A stretch of DNA of 64,000 bases from WRKB01 sp031551145 (lineage in GTDB: Bacteria > Desulfobacterota > Desulfovibrionia > Desulfovibrionales > Desulfovibrionaceae): the NCBI GenBank assembly GCA_031551145.1, contig JAVBNZ010000006.1, positions 1 to 64,000 of the forward strand, in the 5' to 3' direction. The notes beneath the pieces are model-generated. The model saw only the letters and a program-made list of their open reading frames with translations, made no database searches and was not told the origin of the DNA. The position numbers were made by a program, and so were the translations under genes. Below are positions 55,427 through 63,703 of the stretch, piece after piece (the stretch's first letter is position 1; each line of letters starts with the position of its first letter).

Positions 55427-56743
55427 ATGAGCACCCTCACCCCCCGCGAAATCACGGCCGAACTGGACAAATACATAGTGGGGCAGGAACAGGCCAAACG
55501 CATGGTGGCCGTGGCCGTGCGCAACCGCTGGCGCAGGCGGCAACTGCCGCCGGAACTGCGCGACGAGGTCGCGCCCAAAAACATCATCATGATCGGGCCC
55601 ACAGGCGTGGGCAAGACGGAAATCGCCCGCCGACTGGCCCGGCTTTGCGCCGCGCCCTTTATCAAGGTTGAGGCCACCAAGTATACGGAAGTGGGCTATG
55701 TGGGCCGCGACGTGGAATCCATGGTGCGTGACCTCATGGACATAGGCGTGGGCCTCGTGCGCGAAGAGGAAAACGCCCGCGTGCGCCGGGCGGCCGAACA
55801 GGCCGCGGACGAACGCCTGCTCGATCTGCTCCTGCCCGTTTCTTCCGGCGCGGAAAGCCGCGAATCCACAAGGGAAAAACTGCGCACACTCTGGAAACAA
55901 GGGCACCTGGACGATCGCGAAGTGGAATTTGACGTGCGCGAGCAGGCCGGCGGGCAGAACCTCGAACTGTTCTCCATGCCCGGCATGGAACAGGTGGGGC
56001 AGCAGATGCGCGACATGTTCTCCAAGGCTTTCCCCGCCAAGACGCGCCGCCGCAGGATGAAAACCCGCGAGGCCTGGAACATTCTGCTCCAGGAGGAGAG
56101 CGCCAAACTGGTGGATGAAGACGCCCTGATCGAGGCCGCGCGCGAACGCGTGGAGCAATCCGGCATCATTTTCGTGGACGAAATCGACAAAATCGCCGAC
56201 GCCTCGACAAACCGCTCCTCCGACGTTTCCCGCCAGGGCGTGCAGCGCGACCTGCTGCCCGTGGTGGAAGGCAGCAACGTCAACACCAAGTACGGCATGG
56301 TGCGCACGGATCACATCCTCTTCATCGCGGCCGGGGCCTTTCACGCCTGCAAGCCGTCGGATTTGCTGCCGGAGCTTCAGGGCCGCTTTCCCCTGCGCGT
56401 GGAACTGCAGGCCCTGGGCAAAGAGGAGTTTCTGCGCATCCTCACCGAGCCGGACAGCTCGCTTACCCGTCAGTACAGCGCCCTGCTGGGCACGGAAAAC
56501 GTGCGCCTGGACTTTACTCCGGACGGGCTGGAGGAGATTGCGGCCTTTGCCGAGGAAATAAACAACCAGACGGAAAATATCGGAGCGCGCCGGCTCTATA
56601 CGATCATGGAAAAAATTCTGGCCGACATCTCCTTTGACGCGCCGGAAAAGGCCGGCACGGAATTGACCGTGGACCGAGACTATGTGGCACGGCATGTGGA
56701 AGACCTGCGCAGAGACAAGGATTTGAGCCGCTACGTGCTGTAA
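55427..56743 (+). CDS. hslU: ATP-dependent protease ATPase subunit HslU
   Basis: This 438-residue AAA+ unfoldase is the ATPase ring of the HslUV (ClpYQ) protease. It starts MSTLTPREITAELDKYIVGQEQAKR. Walker A is MIGPTGVGKTEIARRLA and the pore loop region is KYTEVGYVGRDVESM. The large I-domain (about 110-230), Walker B IIFVDEIDK and sensor NQTENIGARRLYT are present. AGGAG lies 6 bp before the ATG. The partner hslV is not adjacent on either side, although the two usually form an operon. Confidence 0.95.
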   Translation: MSTLTPREITAELDKYIVGQEQAKRMVAVAVRNRWRRRQLPPELRDEVAPKNIIMIGPTGVGKTEIARRLARLCAAPFIKVEATKYTEVGYVGRDVESMVRDLMDIGVGLVREEENARVRRAAEQAADERLLDLLLPVSSGAESRESTREKLRTLWKQGHLDDREVEFDVREQAGGQNLELFSMPGMEQVGQQMRDMFSKAFPAKTRRRRMKTREAWNILLQEESAKLVDEDALIEAARERVEQSGIIFVDEIDKIADASTNRSSDVSRQGVQRDLLPVVEGSNVNTKYGMVRTDHILFIAAGAFHACKPSDLLPELQGRFPLRVELQALGKEEFLRILTEPDSSLTRQYSALLGTENVRLDFTPDGLEEIAAFAEEINNQTENIGARRLYTIMEKILADISFDAPEKAGTELTVDRDYVARHVEDLRRDKDLSRYVL

Positions 56744-56773
56744 ATCCCGGGCGGTTCCCGAACGTGTACTTCC

Positions 56774-56799
56774 AAGCCCCGGCATTACCGGGGCTTTTT
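56774..56799 (+). terminator. Rho-independent terminator of hslU
   Basis: AAGCCCCGG (56774-56782) pairs with CCGGGGCTT (56788-56796) around CATTA and is followed by T residues to 56799. Confidence 0.9.
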
Positions 56800-56912
56800 G
56801 CATCCCGAAGGCGGCGGGAGACGAAAAAATGCGGCCTCCATTTTGAACGAATATAACTTATATCCTTAACTTTTCCCTTGTATGTCCGTTGCAGATGCGC
56901 TATCTGAGACGT

Positions 56913-57275
56913 ATGAGTTGCCGGCACCGTAGTTTCTTTTTCGCGCTTTTCTGCGCCGCTGCCCTGCTGAGCGTATGGACGGCTCACAGCCCCCCGGAAT
57001 CGACTTTCTTTGCGGCAAGTGCCCCGGGCATCATCCAGGAAACGGAGGTGCAGCCCGCGCTCCTGCCCCCGCAGGCCCTGCTTGCGGAAAACAGGATTCT
57101 TCCGCAGGCGGAAGAAGAAAACCAGACCTGCGCTTCCCTCAAATCTCCGGCCTCACCGTCACGCTTTCTGCCCGTATTGCGGGTCGCCTGCCCGCCCGCG
57201 CCTTTTATCTGTATACATCTCCCTTCCTGGCGGGGCCTCGTGCCCTTCAGGCTCCCTCCTCCTCTTTTCTCCTGA
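56913..57275 (+). CDS. Doubtful small exported protein upstream of the symporter gene
   Basis: This 120-codon frame has a signal-like N-terminus (RHRSFFFALFCAAALLSVWTA) followed by a Pro/Ala-rich part without recognisable domain. The ribosome site is weak (GAG 5 bp upstream). A poor promoter (TTGAAC at 56843, TTAACT at 56866) lies upstream. It could be a real envelope protein, or the 650 bp between hslU and the symporter gene may be mostly leader DNA. The 120 bp after it hold only the symporter ribosome site. Confidence 0.3.
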   Translation: MSCRHRSFFFALFCAAALLSVWTAHSPPESTFFAASAPGIIQETEVQPALLPPQALLAENRILPQAEEENQTCASLKSPASPSRFLPVLRVACPPAPFICIHLPSWRGLVPFRLPPPLFS

Positions 57276-57395
57276 GCCGGCATCCGCTTTGTTCACGGCC
57301 GCGCCTTGCGCCCGCGCCGTGTCTCGGCCCGTGCCGCGTCCGCCGTCCTGTTCAGTGAACATTTTTCACCACTCTCATACGCTCAGGAGTCCGGC

Positions 57396-58664
57396 ATGCT
57401 TACTCAGGAAGAACAAAACATCCTGCCCGCCAAGTCCGCTTTTCCCTTGTGGATGCAAATAATGGTCGGTCTTGTCCTAGGCTGCATCGTGGGCTATTTC
57501 TGGCCCGATTTCGGCAAAACCCTGCAGCCTATCGGCACGGCCTTCATCAAGGCCATTAAAATGATCGTCATCCCGCTGGTGTTCGCGGCCGTTACGCTCG
57601 GCCTGGCCCAGATGGGCGCCGACATGAAGCAGCTCGGCCGCCTCGGCGTTATCGCCTTTGTGTGGTTTTACGTCGCAACGGGCTTTTCCATCGCGCTCGG
57701 CATCCTTCTGAATCTGGTCTTCCATCCCGCTCAGGGCGTTGTCATGCAGGCCGCCGGCTCCGTTCCGGCCAACCTGGCAACCAGCATCGACTGGGTAAAA
57801 TTCTTTTTGGACATCATTCCCGATAACGTGCTCATGGCGGCGGCCCAGCAGAAGATCATTCCCGTGCTCTTCTTCGCCGTCTGCCTCGGCCTCTCCCTCG
57901 GCGCCATGGGCGAAAAGGGCAAGCCCTTCCTCGACTGGCTGGAAAGCCTGCTCTCGGCCATGTTCCGCATCACCAAGGGCGTTGTGGCCACGGCTCCTCT
58001 GGCCGTTGCCGCCATTCTGGCCTGGGTGGTCGCCACGCAGGGCGGAAAGCTGCTGCTGGCCATGGCCAAGCTCATCGGCGTGCTGTATATCGGCCTGATA
58101 GTCATCACCATTCTTTTCCTGATTCTGTTGACCTTCATGAAAATTCCGCCCTTCGCCACGCTGAAGAAGATTATGGAGCCGCTGCTGCTGGCCTTTACCA
58201 CGGCGTCCTCCGAAGTGACCCTGCCGGTGCACATGGAAATTCTGGAACGCCACGGCGTTTCCAAAAAAGTTGTCTCCTTCGTATTGCCGCTGGGCTACAG
58301 CTTCAACCTGGACGGGGCGGCGTTGTATCAGGCCCTGGCCGTGACTTTCCTGGCCGAAGTGTACGGCGTTCCGCTGGACTCCCAAACCCTGCTCACCATC
58401 CTGCTCACCACGCTCATCGCCAACAAGGGCACGGCCAACGTGCCCGGCGCCTCGCTCGTGGTGCTGGCGGTGCTGCTGCAGGCCCTGGGGCTGCCCATAG
58501 AGTCCATTGCCATTTTGACGGCCGTCGACCGTTTCGCCGACATGGGCCGCACGACCATCAACGTGTTCGGCAACACCATCGCCGTGCTGCTGGTAAACAA
58601 GTTGTCGGGAGGCAAATTCGACGAACCGGCAGGCGGCCGCCTGACCGGAGCCGCTTCCGCATAA
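57396..58664 (+). CDS. Dicarboxylate/amino acid:cation symporter (DAACS, GltP/DctA-like)
   Basis: This 422-residue inner-membrane carrier has eight helices and two re-entrant loops. Motifs are AFIKAIKMIVIPLVF near the N-terminus, the serine-rich loop FTTASSEVTLP, GYSFNLDGAALYQ, and the hairpin ANKGTANVPGASLVVLA. DRFADMGRTTINVFGN is the late substrate-binding helix. The family imports glutamate, aspartate or C4-dicarboxylates with Na+ or H+; specificity is not decided here. AGGAG lies 7 bp before the ATG at 57396. Confidence 0.92.
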   Translation: MLTQEEQNILPAKSAFPLWMQIMVGLVLGCIVGYFWPDFGKTLQPIGTAFIKAIKMIVIPLVFAAVTLGLAQMGADMKQLGRLGVIAFVWFYVATGFSIALGILLNLVFHPAQGVVMQAAGSVPANLATSIDWVKFFLDIIPDNVLMAAAQQKIIPVLFFAVCLGLSLGAMGEKGKPFLDWLESLLSAMFRITKGVVATAPLAVAAILAWVVATQGGKLLLAMAKLIGVLYIGLIVITILFLILLTFMKIPPFATLKKIMEPLLLAFTTASSEVTLPVHMEILERHGVSKKVVSFVLPLGYSFNLDGAALYQALAVTFLAEVYGVPLDSQTLLTILLTTLIANKGTANVPGASLVVLAVLLQALGLPIESIAILTAVDRFADMGRTTINVFGNTIAVLLVNKLSGGKFDEPAGGRLTGAASA

Positions 58665-58689
58665 GCGGCGACGGCACAACAGAAATGCA

Positions 58690-58717
58690 AAAGCCCCCGG
58701 TTCAGGCCGGGGGCTTT
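58690..58717 (+). terminator. Terminator of the symporter gene
   Basis: AAAGCCCCCGG (58690-58700) pairs with CCGGGGGCTTT (58707-58717) around TTCAGG. The T tail is interrupted, so efficiency may be moderate. Confidence 0.75.
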
Positions 58718-58749
58718 CGATTTCGCCGCTGCGGTTTGAGCAAAACCAA

Positions 58750-58874
58750 GAAGCGGCTGCTTTTGTCGTCAGGCAAGGAAGACGAGTTTTTTTCGATGAG
58801 AGTGGACTCTTTTCGTCCATGACCGGAGGCAAAAACGAAGTCTGACGAAGCATCACGGCAAAATGAGCCGCTTC
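58750..58874 (+). repeat. MITE-like element, copy B
   Basis: This is the second copy of the element at 40874-41003, in the same orientation. The terminal arms (58750-58768 and 58856-58874) pair imperfectly, with three mismatches. The internal TGGAC/GTCCA hairpin and CCATGACCGGAG are kept. Its right end touches the stop codon of the convergent xth gene, and it lies just after the symporter terminator. Confidence 0.85.
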
Positions 58875-59642
58875 CTATATTTCCAATTCCAGGCCCACGG
58901 GGCAATGATCCGAACCGAACACGTCCCGCTCGATCCAGGCGTTGCGCACGGCCGGGCGCAGTTCCTCGGACACGAAAAAATAATCGATGCGCCAGCCCAC
59001 GTTCCGTCCCCGCGCGCCCATGCGGAACGACCACCAGGTGTAGGCCCCTTCCACATCGCCGTGGATCAGTCGGAAGGTGTCCACATAACCGGCCGCGGTA
59101 AAGGCGTCCAGCCAGGCGCGTTCTTCGGGCAGAAAGCCGGTGGTGGTTTCGTTCTGCTTGGGCCGCGCCAGATCGATTTCCTTATGCGCGGTGTTGAAAT
59201 CCCCGCAGACCACTATGGGCTTGGTGCGGCGCAGATTCTGGGCGTGTTCGAGAAAAGCGTCGTAAAAGGCCATCTTGTAGGGCACGCGCTTGTTTTCCTC
59301 GCCGCCGTTGGGAAAATAGACGTTGAAGAAATGAAAGCCCGGATATTCCAGATGCAACAATCTGCCCTCGCCCTGAAAATCCGGCTGCGGCAATTCTTCG
59401 GTGCAGCGCAGCGGAGCCGGGCGGCTGAACACGGCCACGCCCGAATACCCCTTTTTTACGGTGGAGCTTGCCCAGCAGCTGTGTCGGCCCGCCGGGGCGC
59501 GCAGATCGGGAGCTATCTGCTCGGGCGTCGCTTTTGTTTCCTGCAGGGCCACAATGTCGGCCGCTGTCGTCTCGAACCAGCGCCACTCCGGTTTTGCGGA
59601 AATTGCACGCAGACCGTTGACGTTCCAAGACACCATTTTCAT
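58875..59642 (-). CDS. xth: Exodeoxyribonuclease III / AP endonuclease
   Basis: This 255-residue base-excision repair enzyme has all metal and catalytic motifs. These are SWNVNGLRAI, LQETKA, FNVYFPNGG, VVCGDFNTAHKEIDLARPK, YTWWSFRMGARGRNVGWRIDYFFVS and the terminal GSDHCPVGLEL. It cleaves at abasic sites and removes 3'-blocking groups. AAGGA precedes the ATG at 59640-59642. It diverges from the FemAB-like gene with 85 bp between. Confidence 0.95.
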   Translation of the reverse strand: MKMVSWNVNGLRAISAKPEWRWFETTAADIVALQETKATPEQIAPDLRAPAGRHSCWASSTVKKGYSGVAVFSRPAPLRCTEELPQPDFQGEGRLLHLEYPGFHFFNVYFPNGGEENKRVPYKMAFYDAFLEHAQNLRRTKPIVVCGDFNTAHKEIDLARPKQNETTTGFLPEERAWLDAFTAAGYVDTFRLIHGDVEGAYTWWSFRMGARGRNVGWRIDYFFVSEELRPAVRNAWIERDVFGSDHCPVGLELEI

Positions 59643-59727
59643 TATATTTTCCTTTTATCCAACTTGAAATTGCTGGGCAGCGGGTGCAAAATGCGTTACA
59701 CAAGAGCATTCACAAATTGAGGCAATT

Positions 59728-60708
59728 ATGAGCACCCCTTCCTATGTCCTTGAAGAATGTCCGCTTGACGCCAAATGGGACGCCTTTGTGGAAAGCTCCC
59801 CCGGCGGCACGCTCTTTTCCCTGTCCGGTTATCTGCGGGGCGTGCGCGCCCCTGTGCGCGCCTTCCGCTGCCTGCGCAACAAGGAACAGCGCGCGGCCGT
59901 CATCGTGTGTGAAAGCGCGGACGGCACACAGGCCGTGCTGCACGATTTCGTCATCCATAACGGGCTTGTGTTCGCGCCTCCGGCGCCCCAGCAGAACCGT
60001 TCGCAGATTCTTTCCGAGCGCTTCGACATCGCAACCGATGTCGCCGCCGCCCTCGCGCAACGCTATACGCGCATTGAATTGGCGCTTTCGCCGCAGTGCG
60101 TCGATATCCGACCGTTTTTATGGTACCATTGGGGGACGGGCGGCCCCATGTATCGGGCGGGGGTGCGCTACACCGCCTATCTCGATCTTAGCGGCTTTGC
60201 CGGAAGCGCACAAGCCGATGAACGGCCGCTGTTTTCGGAAATATCCTATTCGCGCCGTCAGGAAGTGCGCAAGGCCGCCAAAGAAGGCGTGCAAACCACG
60301 GAAGAAACCGACGCCGAAGCCCTGGCCGCCTTTTACGCCCTCACGCTGCGTCGGCAGCATATTGAAGTGGAAGCGGAAAAGCTTGAGGATCTGCGCTTTC
60401 TGGCCGCAACTCTGCTGAAAAACAACGCGGCGCGGCTCTTTGTCTCCCGCCTGCCGGGCGGCGATGCCGCCGCGATGGCGCTGTTCGGCTGGGACGCCAA
60501 ACGCGCCTACTATCTTTTTGGCGCGGGCGATCCCGCCCTGCGCAACACTCCCTGCGGCACGGCCGTGCTCTGGGACGCCTTTGTGGCCCTGGCCGCCTCC
60601 GGGCATACGGAACTGGATATGGAAGGCGTCAACAGCCCCCGGCGCGGCTGGTTCAAGCTGAGCTTCGGGTCGGAGTTGCTGCCGTATTACGAACTGCTGT
60701 TGGAATAA
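59728..60708 (+). CDS. FemAB/GNAT-fold acyltransferase-like protein
   Basis: This 326-residue protein matches the twin-GNAT FemAB-like or BioF2-like acetyltransferase group. It has an N-terminal SSPGGTLFSLSGYLRGV segment and EISYSRRQEVRKAAKEGVQ, which resembles the RKAKK helix of FemAB proteins. The later YYLFGAGDPALRNTPCGTAVLWDAF and ELDMEGVNSPRRGWFKLSFG are also typical. Relatives transfer amino acids or acyl groups to wall or polysaccharide precursors; the substrate here is unknown. TGAGG precedes the ATG. The FIST gene follows after 12 bp. Confidence 0.75.
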   Translation: MSTPSYVLEECPLDAKWDAFVESSPGGTLFSLSGYLRGVRAPVRAFRCLRNKEQRAAVIVCESADGTQAVLHDFVIHNGLVFAPPAPQQNRSQILSERFDIATDVAAALAQRYTRIELALSPQCVDIRPFLWYHWGTGGPMYRAGVRYTAYLDLSGFAGSAQADERPLFSEISYSRRQEVRKAAKEGVQTTEETDAEALAAFYALTLRRQHIEVEAEKLEDLRFLAATLLKNNAARLFVSRLPGGDAAAMALFGWDAKRAYYLFGAGDPALRNTPCGTAVLWDAFVALAASGHTELDMEGVNSPRRGWFKLSFGSELLPYYELLLE

Positions 60709-60720
60709 GGAGGAAGGCAC

Positions 60721-61899
60721 GTGATCAAGGCCTTGACAGTCTTCACCTACGAAGTGGACGACCCGGCGCTCGCCCTGCGGGAAATCAAAACGCAGATTGC
60801 GCAAAATCTCACGCTCCTGCGCAATACAGCGGGCATTCTGATGTGCGATCCGGAATTCATTGAATCCGGCGTCTACAGCGCGATCTGCTCCGGCCTGGGC
60901 TTTCCCCTGGCCGGAGCGACGACCATGAGCCAGGCTGTGAACGGCGAAACAGGGGTGATGATGCTGACGATCATGATCCTGACCTCCGACGACGTATTTT
61001 TTTCAACCGGGCACAGCGCGCCCATCCGCTGCGACGAAGACGTGCAGGCGGCGCTTGCGCCCGCATACGCACGGGCGACGGCCGAACTGCCGGACGCACC
61101 GAAGCTGATCTTCGCCTTTCCTCCGCTGCTGGCCGACAACGCGGGCGACAGTTACGTGGAGGCGTTTGAGGCCCTGTGCCCCGGCACGCCTGTTTTCGGC
61201 ACTCTGGCCGTGGACGACACCCTCACGTACGAAAACAGCCGCACCCTGTGCAACGGTGAAAATTTCGCGGACAACGCGGCCTTCATTCTCGTCTGCGGCA
61301 ATATCAGGCCGCGTTTTCTCGCGGCCACGCCGGGCTACAGGAGCGCGCTGCCGTACGCCGGCGAAATCACAAAATCGCAGGGGCATATCGTGGAAGAAAT
61401 CAACGACATCCTTTGCGCGGAATATTTTGAACGCATAGGCTACGCCAAAAACGGCGTGCTGGATGCGGGGGTGCAGTTCGTGCCCTTTGTGCTGGACTGT
61501 AAAAAACGTGAAGATTACGACGGCGTGCCCATTGTGCGGGCCATGATCTTTTTCGACGCAAAGGGACGGGGCGTGTGCCGGGGGCACATGTTCCAGGGTT
61601 CCGTCTTCACTCTTACCAACCCCACCAGAGACGACATTTTCGAAAGCTCGACGGAATTACTTGCAAAGATTGCCGCACTGTCCGATATTCAAGCAGTTGT
61701 ACTTTTTTCATGCATGGTCAGGCGCATGGCCTTCGGCGCATTCCCGCTGACCGAAGCGGAAATGCCGGCCGCTCACTTGCCGGCGGCAACGCCGTTTCTG
61801 CTGGCCTATTCCGGCGGCGAAATCTGTCCCACCACCTATTCGCAGAACAAGCTTACGAACCGTTTTCACAATTATTCACTTGTTGCATGTATTTTATGA
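60721..61899 (+). CDS. FIST domain sensory protein
   Basis: This 392-residue soluble protein consists of FIST-N and FIST-C. The first half has LTLLRNTAGILMCDPEFIE, PLAGATTMSQAVNGETGVMMLTIMILTSDDV and PVFGTLAVDDT. The second has HIVEEINDILCAEYFERIGY and AVVLFSCMVRRMAFG. FIST is thought to bind small ligands such as amino acids and often precedes signalling proteins. The GTG start has AAGGAGGA upstream. The hybrid kinase gene begins 33 bp downstream, so the two probably form a sensor-transmitter pair. Confidence 0.88.
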   Translation: MIKALTVFTYEVDDPALALREIKTQIAQNLTLLRNTAGILMCDPEFIESGVYSAICSGLGFPLAGATTMSQAVNGETGVMMLTIMILTSDDVFFSTGHSAPIRCDEDVQAALAPAYARATAELPDAPKLIFAFPPLLADNAGDSYVEAFEALCPGTPVFGTLAVDDTLTYENSRTLCNGENFADNAAFILVCGNIRPRFLAATPGYRSALPYAGEITKSQGHIVEEINDILCAEYFERIGYAKNGVLDAGVQFVPFVLDCKKREDYDGVPIVRAMIFFDAKGRGVCRGHMFQGSVFTLTNPTRDDIFESSTELLAKIAALSDIQAVVLFSCMVRRMAFGAFPLTEAEMPAAHLPAATPFLLAYSGGEICPTTYSQNKLTNRFHNYSLVACIL

Positions 61900-61932
61900 C
61901 TGTTATTCATCTTTCACAGACGGACGGTATGC

Positions 61933-63690
61933 ATGTCACCAGGGCCTTTCTTTGACGAAAGCGATGCCGGACAGGAACGCCGGGCGCTTGTCGCCAAATT
62001 GATTGAGGCTGAGACGGAGATCAAGAAGCTCCGACGACAACTTCGTTCTAATGAAAAGCTGCTGCAAACCTTTCAGATCAACCTGACCACGCAGGAAAAT
62101 TTCAACAAAGTCATGCGGGAGGAGCAGGTCGTCCGCGAACGCTATATCAACCTTCTTTTGCAGCACTGCCCCGATGTTCTTTTTCTGCTCGACGCCGACA
62201 TGAACTACATGCTGGGCACGCGCAGCGCCTGCGCATTCATGAAAGCGGAAAACCCCAACCTTCTCACCGGCAGGAACCTTTCCTCCATTGCCGCCAACTT
62301 CTTTCCGAAAAACGCCTCGCATCTGCTCGCCGACGAAATCGAGGCAACCGCCGTCGAAGGCAGGGCGGGATTTTCAGCCGAGCGCGCCTTCAACGCCCGC
62401 TTTGCCGACAAGCTCTATTCTGTGCGCATTATCGCCTTTTCCGACCGGCGCGGGGATTTCGCCGGGGTCATCGTCCTCATGCACGACAACACCGAACTGG
62501 TCGAAGCCAAGGAGGCGGCGGAAAAAGCCAACCGCGCCAAATCGGACTTCCTGGCCGACATGAGCCATGAAATTCGAACGCCCATGAACGCCATCATCGG
62601 CATGACCAACATCGCCAAAGACGCGAGGGATCCGGCCAGGACGGAATACTGCCTCGACAGGATAGGCGAGGCTTCCGCCCTGTTGCTGGGCATTATCAAC
62701 GACATACTCGACATGTCGAAGATCGAGGCGAACAAGTTCGAACTCTCGCCCGGCGCGTTTCGCTTTGAAAATCTGCCCGCCGTGGTGTGCGACGTCATCG
62801 GTTTCCGGCTGGAGGAAAAACGCCAAAGCTTCACCGAGCGCCTCGATCCCTCAATACCTTCCGTCATTGTCGCCGACGAGCAGCGCCTTGCGCAGGTGCT
62901 CACCAATCTGCTCTCCAACGCGGTCAAATTCACTCCTGAAGGCGGAGCCATCGATCTGGAAGTGCGTAAAACGCACGAGGACGCTGAAAACCTGACTCTG
63001 CTCTTCATGGTCAGAGACACCGGTATAGGCATGACCGCGGAAGAACAAGGCAAGCTGTTTCAGCCCTTTACCCAGGCCGAGGCGGGCATTGCACGCAAAT
63101 TCGGCGGGACGGGCCTTGGGTTGGCCATCTCGCGGCGTATTGTGGAAATGATGGAAGGAAGCATCTGGGTGGAATCGGAACCCGGCGTGGGGTCGACGTT
63201 TTCGTTCACTGTCAAGGTTCGCAGGAGTGATGGCGAAAATCTGGAACCGGCACTGACAGCCCCGGAGGAGGACGAGCTGCCCGATCTCTCCGGCCGCCGC
63301 ATTCTGCTGGCCGAAGACGTGGAGATCAACCGCGAAATCGTGCTCGCCCTGCTCGAACCCACCGGTCTGGAAGTCGTCTGCGCCGCCTCGGGGCGTGAAG
63401 CGGTAGAAGCGCTAAGCGCTTGTCCCGAAGCGTATGATCTCATCTTCATGGACATCCACATGCCGGAAATGGACGGGTATGAGGCCGCCCGCCGCATACG
63501 CGCCATGGATAACGCCCACGCCCGCAGTCTGCCCATCATCGCCATGACGGCCAACGTTTTTCTGGAGGACATTGAAAAATGCCTGCAGGCAGGAATGAAC
63601 GACCACATAGGCAAGCCTCTGAACTTTGCTGAAGTTTTACGAAAATTGCGCCGCAGCCTGCCTGCCGCTTCCGCCGCGCGCCCCCTGTAA
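61933..63690 (+). CDS. Hybrid sensor histidine kinase with C-terminal receiver
   Basis: This 585-residue cytoplasmic kinase has an N-terminal coiled coil (about 15-65) and a PAS-like domain (about 72-195). The phospho-His is in FLADMSHEIRTPMNAIIG, and the HATPase has LTNLLSNAVKF, DTGIGM and GGTGLGLAISRRIVEMM. The receiver (about 455-575) has DLIFMDIHMPEMDG and KPLNF. No transmembrane helix is present, so input must be cytoplasmic, probably through the FIST protein encoded upstream. No output regulator or phosphotransfer protein is adjacent. Confidence 0.93.
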   Translation: MSPGPFFDESDAGQERRALVAKLIEAETEIKKLRRQLRSNEKLLQTFQINLTTQENFNKVMREEQVVRERYINLLLQHCPDVLFLLDADMNYMLGTRSACAFMKAENPNLLTGRNLSSIAANFFPKNASHLLADEIEATAVEGRAGFSAERAFNARFADKLYSVRIIAFSDRRGDFAGVIVLMHDNTELVEAKEAAEKANRAKSDFLADMSHEIRTPMNAIIGMTNIAKDARDPARTEYCLDRIGEASALLLGIINDILDMSKIEANKFELSPGAFRFENLPAVVCDVIGFRLEEKRQSFTERLDPSIPSVIVADEQRLAQVLTNLLSNAVKFTPEGGAIDLEVRKTHEDAENLTLLFMVRDTGIGMTAEEQGKLFQPFTQAEAGIARKFGGTGLGLAISRRIVEMMEGSIWVESEPGVGSTFSFTVKVRRSDGENLEPALTAPEEDELPDLSGRRILLAEDVEINREIVLALLEPTGLEVVCAASGREAVEALSACPEAYDLIFMDIHMPEMDGYEAARRIRAMDNAHARSLPIIAMTANVFLEDIEKCLQAGMNDHIGKPLNFAEVLRKLRRSLPAASAARPL

Positions 63691-63703
63691 AGCCCGGCAA
63701 ATA

